From Chelativorans xinjiangensis (GTDB lineage Bacteria; Pseudomonadota; Alphaproteobacteria; Rhizobiales; Rhizobiaceae): 63,839 nucleotides of DNA. The stretch lies in assembly GCF_009812055.1 (NCBI RefSeq), contig NZ_WQNH01000028.1:1-63839 (forward strand), given 5' to 3'. Every line of letters begins with the position of its first letter. Within the stretch, counting starts at the first letter, position 1. Below, one piece after another: positions 8,781 through 16,972 of the stretch. The position numbers were made by a program, and so were the translations under genes. The notes below the pieces were generated by a model, which did not search any database, was not told the origin of the DNA, and saw only the letters and a list, made by a program, of their open reading frames with translations.

Positions 8781-10025
8781 ATGACTGACCTTTCCGCCGA
8801 TATCGGCCTCTCCTCCCGCCGCCGCATCGGCAGCGCCGTCTACCAGAACGCCGCCTTGACGAAGGCGGGCCTTTCGGAGCGGCTGTTCGCCCTTCTCTTT
8901 TCCGGCCTCGTCTACCCGCAGATCTGGGAAGACCCGGAGGTCGACATGGAGGCGATGGCGCTTGCCGAGGGCCACCGCGTCGTCACCATCGCCTCGGGCG
9001 GCTGCAACATGCTGGCTTATCTGACGCGCGCGCCCGCCCGCATCGACGTGGTCGACCTCAACGCCGCCCACGTGGCCCTCAACCGGCTGAAGCTTGCCGC
9101 CTTCGCCGCGCTGCCCGCCTACGGCGACCTCCTGCGGTTCTTCGGCCGGCCCGGCGAGACGGCCAACGAAGAGGCATACGACCGCTTCATCGCACTGAGG
9201 CTCGACGCGACGAGCCGCCGCTACTGGGAGACACGCGACCTTTTGGGTCGGCGCCGCATCGGCGCTTTCGACCGCGATTTCTACCGCACCGGCCTGCTCG
9301 GCTTTTTCATCGCCACGGGCCACCGCATCGCCCGCCTGCACGGCGTCGACCCTTCCGAGATCATGCGCGCGAAAAACATCCGCGAGCAGCGCCGCTTCTT
9401 CGAGGAGCGGCTGAAGCCCCTGTTCGACAAGACGCTGGTGCGCTGGGCCACCTCGCGCAAGGCCTCGCTCTTCGGCCTCGGCATCCCGCCGGCACAATAT
9501 GACGCGCTTCTGGGCTCCGGCGGCTCCATGGCCGAGGTGCTGTCCGCGCGGCTGGAAAAGCTCGCCTGCCACTTCCCGCTGAAGGACAATTACTTCGCCT
9601 GGGCCGCCTTCGCCCGGGGCTATCCGAAGGAGGGCGAAGCAACGCTTCCCGCCTATCTCCAGCGCGCCAACTTCGAGACCATCCGCGCCAACGCCGGCCG
9701 CGTCGCCGTCCACCACGCCAATTTCATCGAGCTGCTCGCCATAAAGCCCGCGGCGAGCGTCGACCGCTTCGTGCTGCTCGACGCCCAGGACTGGATGAGC
9801 GACCGGCAGCTGAACGCGCTATGGAGCGAGATCACCCGCACCGCCGCCCCCGGCGCCCGCGTCATCTTCCGCACCGCCGCCCAGCCGACGCTCCTGCCCG
9901 GCCGCGTCCCGCAGGCGCTGCTCGACCAGTGGCATTACGAATTCGCCCGCTCGCGCGATTATTCCGCGCGCGACCGCTCGGCCATCTATGGCGGCTTCCA
10001 CCTCTATGTGAGGAAGGACGCCTGA
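8781..10025 (+). CDS. btaA: SAM:diacylglycerol 3-amino-3-carboxypropyltransferase BtaA
   Basis: A 414-aa enzyme (DUF3419). It transfers the aminocarboxypropyl group of S-adenosylmethionine to diacylglycerol, the first step to the phosphorus-free betaine lipid DGTS. Recognisable family segments are LVYPQIWEDPEVDMEAM near the N-terminus, the SAM-site TIASGGCNMLAYL and VVDLNAAHVALN, and the C-terminal LLDAQDWM. The ATG at 8781 has AAGGGGGA 7 nt upstream. The stop overlaps the btaB start by one base (TGATG). A Pho-box array precedes it, consistent with induction by phosphate starvation. Confidence 0.93.
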   Translation: MTDLSADIGLSSRRRIGSAVYQNAALTKAGLSERLFALLFSGLVYPQIWEDPEVDMEAMALAEGHRVVTIASGGCNMLAYLTRAPARIDVVDLNAAHVALNRLKLAAFAALPAYGDLLRFFGRPGETANEEAYDRFIALRLDATSRRYWETRDLLGRRRIGAFDRDFYRTGLLGFFIATGHRIARLHGVDPSEIMRAKNIREQRRFFEERLKPLFDKTLVRWATSRKASLFGLGIPPAQYDALLGSGGSMAEVLSARLEKLACHFPLKDNYFAWAAFARGYPKEGEATLPAYLQRANFETIRANAGRVAVHHANFIELLAIKPAASVDRFVLLDAQDWMSDRQLNALWSEITRTAAPGARVIFRTAAQPTLLPGRVPQALLDQWHYEFARSRDYSARDRSAIYGGFHLYVRKDA

Positions 10026-10687
10026 TGGCCGTCGCCGACAGCCCTGCCCATGCGCGGCTGATGGACGGCGTTTACCGCCGTCAGCGCCACATCTACGACC
10101 TCACCCGCAAGTTCTACCTGCTTGGCCGCGACGGCCTCATCGCCGGCCTTGCCGTGCCGCCGGGCGGCAGCGTGCTCGAACTCGGCTGCGGCACCGGGCG
10201 CAACCTGGCGCTCGCCGCCGAGCGCTACCCGCAAGCCCGGTTCTTCGGCCTCGACATCTCCCGCGTCATGCTGGAGACCGCCGAAAAGCGGATGCGCCGC
10301 GAGAAGATCGCCGGCAAGGTGCGGCTCGCCGAGGCCGACGCCTCCGCCTTCGATGCCGAAAAACTCTTCGGCAGCCGCCGCTTCGACCGCGTCTTCCTCT
10401 CCTACGCGCTCTCCATGATCCCCCCTTGGGAACGCACCATCGCCGCCGCGCTGGACTGCGTCGCCCCCGGCGGCTCGCTGCATATCGTCGATTTCGGCCG
10501 CCAGGAGCGGCTTCCCGGCTGGTTCCGCACCGGCCTCACCCACTGGCTCGCCGCCTTCCACGTGGCGCCGCGTGATTCATTGCGCGAGGTGCTTGAATCG
10601 GAGTGCGAGAGGCGCGGCGCAAGCCTTTCGTTCGACTCGCGTTTTTGCGGGTATGCGGTTCAGGCGGTGGTGAGGGTGCCGGGCTAA
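10025..10687 (+). CDS. btaB: DGTS N-methyltransferase BtaB
   Basis: A 220-aa class I SAM methyltransferase that trimethylates diacylglyceryl-homoserine to the betaine lipid DGTS. Motif I is VLELGCGTGRN (about residues 50-60), followed by FGLDISRVML (acidic loop), LAEADAS, FLSYALSMIPPW and the post-motif HIVDFG. The start overlaps the btaA stop by one base, so translation is coupled and the pair forms one operon. Downstream lies a family-A repeat rather than a clear terminator. Confidence 0.93.
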   Translation: MAVADSPAHARLMDGVYRRQRHIYDLTRKFYLLGRDGLIAGLAVPPGGSVLELGCGTGRNLALAAERYPQARFFGLDISRVMLETAEKRMRREKIAGKVRLAEADASAFDAEKLFGSRRFDRVFLSYALSMIPPWERTIAAALDCVAPGGSLHIVDFGRQERLPGWFRTGLTHWLAAFHVAPRDSLREVLESECERRGASLSFDSRFCGYAVQAVVRVPG

Positions 10688-10740
10688 AGACGACGGCGTC
10701 GCCTCTAGGCGTGAGTTTTCCGGGTAGCTCGGCGCCCCTT

Positions 10741-10905
10741 CGCGCCCCCCTCTGTCCTGCCGGACATCTCCCCCGCACGGGGGGAGATTGGCCGTCACGG
10801 ATGGTTTCGCCAACCGCAAACGTTGCAGGCAAGGCGTTTGAGCGAGCGGCCGGCGCAATCTCCCCCCTCGCGGGGGAGATGTCCGGCAGGACAGAGGGGG
10901 GCGCC
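10741..10905. repeat. Family-A inverted-repeat element (intergenic)
   Basis: Arms at about 10741-10790 and 10856-10905 (CCCCCCTCTGTCCTGCCGGA core) are near-perfect inverted copies. The spacer contains the shared core CGCCAACCGCAAACGTTGCAG (10808-10828, reverse orientation). It lies between the convergent btaB and serine hydrolase genes and could act as a bidirectional transcription barrier. Confidence 0.8.
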
Positions 10906-10955
10906 AACGAGTACCGGCATCTCTGATTTTTTGATTCCACCTCTACCACTACTCC

Positions 10956-12350
10956 CTAATCCCTCCCATCCAACGCCTTCACCACCGCCTCCACCAGCGT
11001 CTGCGGCTTGTAGGCCAGCACGTTCGGCGTCAGGCCCATGCGTACCACCACCAGGCGGCGCGAGGGGATGATGGTGATGGTCTGCCCGTCATGGCCGATC
11101 ATCCAGTAGGCGTCCTCCGGCAGGTCGAAACCCTCGTCCTGGTGCCTGTCCCGCGGCGTCGTCACGCGCGGGCCTTGCATCCACACACCGCGGCCGTATT
11201 CGCCGTCGGAGGCCCGCGTCGGCGTGCGCATCCATTTCGCCCAGCCTTCCGGCAGGACGCGCTGCCCCTCCCATACGCCGTCCTGCAGGAGAAGCTGGCC
11301 GAAGCGCGCCCAGTCGCGCGGCGAGGCATAAAGATAGGAGGAGCCGGTAAAGGTGCCGCGCGCATCGGTCTCGAAAACCGCCGTCTCCATGCCCAAGGGA
11401 TCGAACAGCGCCCGCCGTGGCCATGCGAGCGCCTCCTCCGCGTCGGCGAATGTGTTCTGCCAGACGCGCGACAGGATGACGCTCGTCCCGCTGGAATAGG
11501 AAAAGTGCTCGCCGGGCCGGTAGCGCAGAGGCATGTCGGCGGCGAAACGCGCCATGTCCGGCTCCAGGTAGAGCATGCGCGTGACGTCGCTGACCCCGCC
11601 GTAATCCTCGTTGAAGGCAAGGCCGCTTTCGAGGCCGAGGAGATGGGCGACGGTGATCTCGGAACGCCGGTCGCCGGCCCATTCCGGCAGAAGGTTCTTC
11701 TCCTCGACCGAGAGCCTGCCCGCCCCCACCAGCGTGCCGGCGATGGCAGCGTTGACGGTCTTGGTCACGGACCAGCCGAGAAGCCGCCGTTCGGGGCCGG
11801 CATCGCCCACGCCCAAACGCTCGCCGACGATGCGGCCGTCGCTGACCACCACCGCGGCGCGCAGTCCGGGACCGACGATCGCCGGATCGTCGAGAAGGGC
11901 GGCGATCTCGGGATAGCCGCCGGTATCCGCCCGCTCCCCCTGCGGCCACGGCGCCGCGTCGTCACGGGAGGCCGCCGTCGGCGCCTTAATTGCCGCGCCG
12001 CGTGCCGCCGCAACGTCGCCGTCCGGCACAGCGGCACAGCCTGTGCCGTCGCGGAAGACGGCGAGCCCCTCGCCGAACACGCCGAAAAGCCCCGTCCGCA
12101 CGGTCCTTTCTTCCCCGTCCACCCGCACCTGCATCAGCCTCAGGAGCGGATGGCCCGGCGCCTGCACGTCCTCGGCCAGAACGCTCTCGGCCTCGCGGCC
12201 GGCCAGGAAGACGTTGGAGCAGACGATCTTGGCGGTATAGCTCGCGCCGACGCGGATAAGCGCCGGCGGCGCCAGCCACAGCGCCAGCGCCGGAACCGCA
12301 ACGACGAGAAGGCCCGCGAACCATTTGACGATGGAAAGAACGATCTGCAT
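10956..12350 (-). CDS. Serine hydrolase of the beta-lactamase class C / esterase family
   Basis: A 464-aa protein. An N-terminal hydrophobic segment (about residues 5-25, signal anchor) precedes a roughly 110-residue region of unknown fold. The penicillin-binding-protein-like domain follows with the catalytic SxxK at WSVTKT, a YSSGTS loop in the YxN position, and a C-terminal WMIGHDGQTI segment in the HxG position. It likely acts in the periplasm on an ester or amide bond of unknown identity. It is not a recognised AmpC resistance enzyme. It is divergent from the lysozyme gene with only 62 bp between them. Confidence 0.85.
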   Translation of the reverse strand: MQIVLSIVKWFAGLLVVAVPALALWLAPPALIRVGASYTAKIVCSNVFLAGREAESVLAEDVQAPGHPLLRLMQVRVDGEERTVRTGLFGVFGEGLAVFRDGTGCAAVPDGDVAAARGAAIKAPTAASRDDAAPWPQGERADTGGYPEIAALLDDPAIVGPGLRAAVVVSDGRIVGERLGVGDAGPERRLLGWSVTKTVNAAIAGTLVGAGRLSVEEKNLLPEWAGDRRSEITVAHLLGLESGLAFNEDYGGVSDVTRMLYLEPDMARFAADMPLRYRPGEHFSYSSGTSVILSRVWQNTFADAEEALAWPRRALFDPLGMETAVFETDARGTFTGSSYLYASPRDWARFGQLLLQDGVWEGQRVLPEGWAKWMRTPTRASDGEYGRGVWMQGPRVTTPRDRHQDEGFDLPEDAYWMIGHDGQTITIIPSRRLVVVRMGLTPNVLAYKPQTLVEAVVKALDGRD

Positions 12351-12412
12351 GGCTTATCCCCGGAGGAACACACGCACGATAGCGATTCGCCGCCGGGGAG
12401 GCTCCCGCAAAA

Positions 12413-13219
12413 ATGCGCCTGTTGACGGTTTTGCTGCTGCTCATGTCGGTGACGGCCTGTTCGCGGGTGAGCTACGACTTCTCGGACCTCGCGCCCTCGC
12501 CTTCAGCCCCGGCACCCGCACTCAGCGGCGGCGGGCTGCGCTTTGCCGACAACGATCCCCATGAATGGGAGAAGCGCCCGCCCTGGACCTATCCCGTCCA
12601 CGGCACCGACGTTTCCAAATACCAGGGCAAGGTCGACTGGAGCCGCCTGGCGCGGAGCGGCATCTCCTTCGCCTTCATCAAGGCGACGGAAGGCGGCGAC
12701 CGCTTCGACGAGACCTTCAACGCGAACTGGCAGGGCGCAAGGGCCGCCGGCATCGCCCGCGGCGCCTATCATTTCTACTATTTCTGCGGCCCGGCGATCG
12801 AGCAGGCACGCTGGTTCATCCGCCACGTGCCGCGCGATGCGTCAGCCCTGCCGCCGGTGCTGGATATGGAGTGGAACCACCGCTCCCCCTCCTGCAAGCT
12901 GCGCCCGCGCCCCGAGGTAGTGCGCAAGGAAATGCAGGTTTTCCTCGACGCGGTGGAGCGGCACTACGGAAAGCGCCCCATAATCTACACATCCGTCGAT
13001 TTCTTTGACAAAAACGGCCTCTCGCACTTCAAGGGCTATCCTTTCTGGCTGCGCTCGGTGGCCGGTCATCCGGATGACAAATATGGCAATCACCCTTGGG
13101 CCTTCTGGCAATATACGGGAACGGGCGTCTTGCCCGGCATCGAGGGAAACGCCGACATCAACGTTTTCCACGGCAGCGCCAAAGCCTGGCGGGAATGGTT
13201 GAAGGCCTACACCAGCTGA
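12413..13219 (+). CDS. GH25-family lysozyme lipoprotein
   Basis: A 268-aa N-acetylmuramidase-type glycosyl hydrolase. The lipoprotein signal ends at SVTAC (Cys16), followed by a Pro/Ala-rich linker. The GH25 barrel begins at HGTDVSKYQGKVDW (first catalytic-site Asp). It includes FIKATEGGDRFD, then the catalytic acid pair in VLDMEWNH, and the closing PWAFWQYTGTG and GNADINVFHG. It is followed 33 bp later by an MltB-type lytic transglycosylase on the same strand, so this is a two-gene murein-hydrolase unit. Confidence 0.92.
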   Translation: MRLLTVLLLLMSVTACSRVSYDFSDLAPSPSAPAPALSGGGLRFADNDPHEWEKRPPWTYPVHGTDVSKYQGKVDWSRLARSGISFAFIKATEGGDRFDETFNANWQGARAAGIARGAYHFYYFCGPAIEQARWFIRHVPRDASALPPVLDMEWNHRSPSCKLRPRPEVVRKEMQVFLDAVERHYGKRPIIYTSVDFFDKNGLSHFKGYPFWLRSVAGHPDDKYGNHPWAFWQYTGTGVLPGIEGNADINVFHGSAKAWREWLKAYTS

Positions 13220-13251
13220 TGGTGCCCGTGGTCATATGGAGGGAGAAAGGC

Positions 13252-14430
13252 ATGTATTTGCGAAGCCCCTTGTTCGCGGCCGTAGCCGCCCTTTCAATGA
13301 CGACGACGGCCGCCGCCCAAGAATGCGGTGGTGATTTCGCCGCCTGGCGCGCCGGCGTCGAGGCGGAGGCGGCAAGCCAGGGCGTCGGCGCCGCCGGGCT
13401 TTCAGCGCTCGGCCGCGCCTCCTTCGACCAGCGGGTGATCAACAGCGACCGGGCGCAGGGCGTCTTCACGCAGACCTTCCGCGAGTTCGCCAGCCGCATG
13501 ATCAACGACTACCGCCTCACCCACGGCCGGCGGAACCTTGACAGATACGCCGACACCTTTGCCCGCGCCGAGCGGGAATTCGGCGTTCCAGGGCCGGTCA
13601 TCGCCTCCTTCTGGGCGCTGGAGACGGATTTCGGCGCCGTGCAGGGCGACTTCTCCACCCTCAACGCACTCGCCTCGCTGGCCCACGACTGCCGGCGGCC
13701 GGAGATCTTCCGTCCCGAGCTGATCGCCCTTCTGAAGCTCATCGACCAGGGCGCGGTGACGGCCGACGTCACCGGCGCCTGGGCGGGGGAAATCGGGCAG
13801 TTGCAGATGCTGCCGAGCGACTACCTTGAAAAGGGCGTGGACGGCGACGGCGACGGCCGCGTCGACCTCAAGGGCAGCGCGCCCGACGCCATCCTGACGG
13901 CGGCAAGGGCCATCGGCGCGCTCGGCTGGAGGGCCGGCGAGCCGTGGCTCGACGAGGTGCGCGTGCCGGGCGACCTTCCCTGGGGAGAGGCCGGGCTGAC
14001 GAACAAGCTGCCGCGCGGTGAATGGGCTGGGTTCGGCGTCACCCGCCGCGACGGCAGCCCGTTGCCGGCCGACGCCCTTCCCGCCCGCCTCATCCTGCCC
14101 ATGGGCCATAAGGGGCCCGCCTTCCTGGCCTACGACAATTTCGACATCTACCTCGAATGGAACCAGTCGCTGGTCTACACGCTGACCGCCGCGCACCTTG
14201 CCGCCCGCTTCGACGGCGCGCCCGCCTTCGACCCGCGCAGCCCGGAGCCCGGCCTGGCGCCGGAGGTCGTCAAGCAGCTCCAGCAGAAGCTCGCCGACCG
14301 CGGCTATAACGTCGGCGGCATCGACGGCATTCTCGGCTTCAACACCCGCGAGGCGGTACGCCTGGAGCAGCTGCGCCTTGGCCTGCCGGCGGACGGCTGG
14401 CCCACGGCGACGCTTTTCTCGAATTTGTAG
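13252..14430 (+). CDS. Lytic murein transglycosylase, MltB type with peptidoglycan-binding domain
   Basis: A 392-aa secreted enzyme. The signal peptide (residues 1-23) ends at AAAQ. The SLT_2 domain covers about residues 25-320 with the catalytic-glutamate region SFWALETDFG, EIGQLQMLPSDYLEKGVD, and the typical LPMGHKGPAFLAYDNFDIYL. A PG_binding_1 domain closes the protein (QQKLADRGYNVGGIDG ... LRLGLPADGWPT). The start at 13252 follows GGAGGGAGAAAGGC. It probably cleaves glycan strands to 1,6-anhydro products. Confidence 0.93.
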   Translation: MYLRSPLFAAVAALSMTTTAAAQECGGDFAAWRAGVEAEAASQGVGAAGLSALGRASFDQRVINSDRAQGVFTQTFREFASRMINDYRLTHGRRNLDRYADTFARAEREFGVPGPVIASFWALETDFGAVQGDFSTLNALASLAHDCRRPEIFRPELIALLKLIDQGAVTADVTGAWAGEIGQLQMLPSDYLEKGVDGDGDGRVDLKGSAPDAILTAARAIGALGWRAGEPWLDEVRVPGDLPWGEAGLTNKLPRGEWAGFGVTRRDGSPLPADALPARLILPMGHKGPAFLAYDNFDIYLEWNQSLVYTLTAAHLAARFDGAPAFDPRSPEPGLAPEVVKQLQQKLADRGYNVGGIDGILGFNTREAVRLEQLRLGLPADGWPTATLFSNL

Positions 14431-14619
14431 CCCAGCGCGAAGGGGCGCCGGCATCTCCAGGCTTCCAGCACCCAAACGCAACCCGCGTTACCCGTGCACT
14501 CGCCCCACGCCTCGCCGCAGCCTCGTGCCACGGCGGCGATCGCCGTTGTGCCAGCGTCGAAAACGGGTGGTGGCGGATGGTGCCGGTGTTAAGGATGCCC
14601 TTTCACGAGGGAGAACGCC

Positions 14620-15552
14620 ATGGCCGCCGGGACCAGCGCTGCGACCGCCCGCCCGATGTCGCTGCAGGACTGGGCGCTGCTGATCCTGCTCGGCGCCATC
14701 TGGGGCGGGTCCTTCTTCTTTGCCCGCATCGCGGTGGCCGAGATCGCGCCGCTGGCGCTCGTCATGTTCCGCGTGGCGATCGCCGCCCTCGTGCTGCAGC
14801 TCTGGCTCGCCCTGCGCGGCCCGAGCTTCCGCCTCGCCTTTCCCATGGCCGGCAGCTTCTTCGTCATGGCGACGCTCAACAACATCATCCCCTTCTCCCT
14901 CATCTTCCTCGGCCAGACGGAGCTCGGCGCGGGGCTTGCCTCCGTGCTCAACGCCACCACCCCGTTCTGGACGGCGATCCTCGCCAACATGCTGACCAAG
15001 GACGAGAAACTCTCCCTGAACAAGCTTGCCGGCATCGGCTTCGGCATCGCCGGCACGGCGGTGATGATCGGCCCAGGCCTCGTTGCCGGCATCGGCGGGC
15101 CGATCTGGGCCAAGTTCGCCCTCGTCGGCGCCGCCGTCTCCTACGGCTTCGCCTTCATCTTCGCCCGCCGCTTCCGCGCCATCCCGCCGCCCGTGGTGGC
15201 GACGGGCCAGCTCACCGCCTCGACCGTCGTCATGGTCCCCCTGGTGATGCTGGTGCACGGGCCGGAGGGCCTGTTCTCGGCAAGCGCGCATGTCTGGGCG
15301 GCGGTCGTCGCGCTCGCCGTGCTCGCCACCTCCTTCGCCTATATCCTCTATTTCCGCATCATCGCGTCCGCCGGCGCCACCAACGCCTCGCTCGTCACCC
15401 TCATCGTGCCGGTCAGCGCCATCCTGCTCGGCGCCCTGTTTCTCGGCGAGAGGCTGGAGACGTTCGAGATCGCCGGCATGCTTTTGATCGGGCTCGGGCT
15501 GATCACCATAGACGGGCGCCTTCTCAGACCGCGCCAAAGCGCGCGTCTGTGA
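14620..15552 (+). CDS. EamA/DMT-family inner-membrane transporter
   Basis: A 310-aa protein of about ten hydrophobic helices arranged as two tandem EamA repeats (about residues 14-150 and 165-300). The first opens with LLILLGAIWGGSFFFARIAV and the second ends with VLLG-type helices. Members export metabolites such as amino acids or take up small solutes; the substrate cannot be assigned. The ATG at 14620 follows GAGGGAGAACGCC. The flanking gap 14431-14619 contains nothing recognisable. Confidence 0.9.
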   Translation: MAAGTSAATARPMSLQDWALLILLGAIWGGSFFFARIAVAEIAPLALVMFRVAIAALVLQLWLALRGPSFRLAFPMAGSFFVMATLNNIIPFSLIFLGQTELGAGLASVLNATTPFWTAILANMLTKDEKLSLNKLAGIGFGIAGTAVMIGPGLVAGIGGPIWAKFALVGAAVSYGFAFIFARRFRAIPPPVVATGQLTASTVVMVPLVMLVHGPEGLFSASAHVWAAVVALAVLATSFAYILYFRIIASAGATNASLVTLIVPVSAILLGALFLGERLETFEIAGMLLIGLGLITIDGRLLRPRQSARL

Positions 15553-15724
15553 AGTTATTAACACAACGTGAAGGGAGGCGTTTGCGCAGGAAATTCAAGC
15601 GGCAATGCAAGGTCGGGAGAAGCGTTTTTCACAAAGCTGCTGCAGCGCAGCATAGAAAGCTCTTGGCAATGCCGCGTGAGAAACCGTAGAATCCGGCTTC
15701 AGTCTGCAGAGGAGGCATTCGCTT

Positions 15725-15811
15725 ATGGGACTGACACGGCCACTAAACGCGCTCGTGATATGTGCAGCTTTCGCATTCATCGGCGCAGTCATCATGGGGG
15801 TCCTTCCGTAA
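15725..15811 (+). CDS. 28-aa single-pass membrane microprotein
   Basis: ATG at 15725, TAA at 15809-15811. A strong Shine-Dalgarno AGAGGAGG (15708-15715) lies 9 nt upstream. The peptide (MGLTRPLNALVICAAFAFIG then AVIMGVLP) has a basic N-terminus and one hydrophobic helix spanning most of its length. An intrinsic terminator starts 45 bp after the stop, so the unit has its own ribosome binding site and end. It is too short for routine annotation. Function unknown; it could be a regulator or subunit of a membrane complex. Confidence 0.6.
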   Translation: MGLTRPLNALVICAAFAFIGAVIMGVLP

Positions 15812-15855
15812 GCAGCAGAATAAGAAAAGACGGGAAGAAACTGAAACAGTTCAGG

Positions 15856-15885
15856 AAAGGCCGGGGCGACCCGGCCTTTTCTGTT
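15856..15885 (+). terminator. Intrinsic terminator of the microprotein gene
   Basis: AAAGGCCGGG (15856-15865), loop GCGA, CCCGGCCTTT (15870-15879), then TCTGTT. This is a 10-bp perfect stem resembling the hairpin at 2467-2490. Confidence 0.7.
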
Positions 15886-15897
15886 GCGCGCAGCGGC

Positions 15898-16054
15898 ATC
15901 GGCCCGAAAACCGGAATCGAAATTTCGGGCCGATGCCTAGATTCAACGACTTAGAGCATGATCCCGAAAAGTGGATACCGGTTTTCGGATAAGATCATGC
16001 TAAAACAAAGAGATAGATCGTGACGCCGATTCCACGAAAAGGCATCACGATCTA
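15898..16054. repeat. RIME-like mosaic of three palindromes
   Basis: Palindrome 1 has arms ATCGGCCCGAAA/TTTCGGGCCGAT (15898-15909, 15923-15934). Palindrome 2 runs from AGCATGATC (15955) to GATCATGCT (16001), with inner CCGAAAA/TTTTCGG. Palindrome 3 runs from AGATCGTGA (16015) to TCACGATCT (16053) and contains the metF stop codon. The 2+3 arrangement matches the two-palindrome Rhizobium-specific intergenic mosaic element; the name is given from memory of that family. Confidence 0.65.
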
Positions 16055-16972
16055 GGCGGCCGCCGGCTGCACGCCGATCCTCTCCATCACCGGCCGTATG
16101 CCGATCATGTGGCAGATGGCGAAGACGAGGTCGGCGCGGTTCATCGTGTAGAAGTGGAAATCCTCCACGCCGCGCTCGACGAGGTCGAGCACCTGTTCCG
16201 CCGTTACCGCCGCGGCGACGAGCTGGTGCGTGGCCGGGTCGTCTTCCAGCCCCTGGAAGCGCTCGGCCAGCCACGCCGGCACATGCGCCCCGCACTGCCC
16301 GGCAAAGCGCGTCATCTGCGTGAAATTGTGCACCGGCAGGATGCCCGGCACGATGGGGATGTATATGCCGGCGCGCCGCGCCCGCTCGACATAGCGCTCG
16401 TAGACGTCGTTGTCGAAGAAGAACTGGGTGATGGCGCGCGTGGCGCCGTTGTCCACCTTGCGCTTCAGCATCTCGATGTCGGTGGCGAAATCCGGGCTTT
16501 CGGGATGCTTTTCCGGATAGGCGGAGACGGAGATGTCGAAATCGCCGTGGCGCGAAAGCGCCCCCACCAGCTCCGCCCCGTTGGTGTAGCCGTTCGGGTG
16601 CGGCCGGTAGTTGGCACCCACGCCTTCGGCCGGATCGCCGCGCAGCGCCACGAAGCGCTTCACGCCCATCCCGGCGAACTCGCGGATGACGGCATCGACC
16701 GCATCGCGGTCCGCGTCGACGCAGGTCAGGTGCGCGGCCGGCGTCAGCGCCGTCTCCTCCAGGATACGCCGCACCGTGCGCGCCGTGCGCTCCCGCGTCG
16801 TGCCGCCGGCACCGTAGGTGACGGAGACGAAGTCGGGATCGAGCGGCGCCAGCCGCCTCACGGTCTCCCACAGCCGGCGCTCCATCTCGTCCGTCTTGGG
16901 CGGAAAGAACTCGAAGGAGACGCGGATTTTCTCGCCCTTGTCCGTGCGGCGGGAAAAGCGGTACCGGGACAT
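16052..16972 (-). CDS. metF: Methylenetetrahydrofolate reductase MetF
   Basis: A 306-aa FAD-containing enzyme reducing 5,10-methylene-THF to 5-methyl-THF for methionine synthesis. The sequence has the family segments VSFEFFPPKTDEME (N-terminal substrate-binding Glu), VSVTYGAGGTTRE, HLTCVDADRD, VKRFVALRGDP, ITQFFFDNDVYERYV and VPGILPVHNF. The ATG at 16972 overlaps the stop of the ArsR-methyltransferase gene (ATGA). It lies within a metF-regulator operon whose promoter has an ArsR-type palindrome. The stop codon lies inside the RIME-like palindrome. Confidence 0.95.
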   Translation of the reverse strand: MSRYRFSRRTDKGEKIRVSFEFFPPKTDEMERRLWETVRRLAPLDPDFVSVTYGAGGTTRERTARTVRRILEETALTPAAHLTCVDADRDAVDAVIREFAGMGVKRFVALRGDPAEGVGANYRPHPNGYTNGAELVGALSRHGDFDISVSAYPEKHPESPDFATDIEMLKRKVDNGATRAITQFFFDNDVYERYVERARRAGIYIPIVPGILPVHNFTQMTRFAGQCGAHVPAWLAERFQGLEDDPATHQLVAAAVTAEQVLDLVERGVEDFHFYTMNRADLVFAICHMIGIRPVMERIGVQPAAA

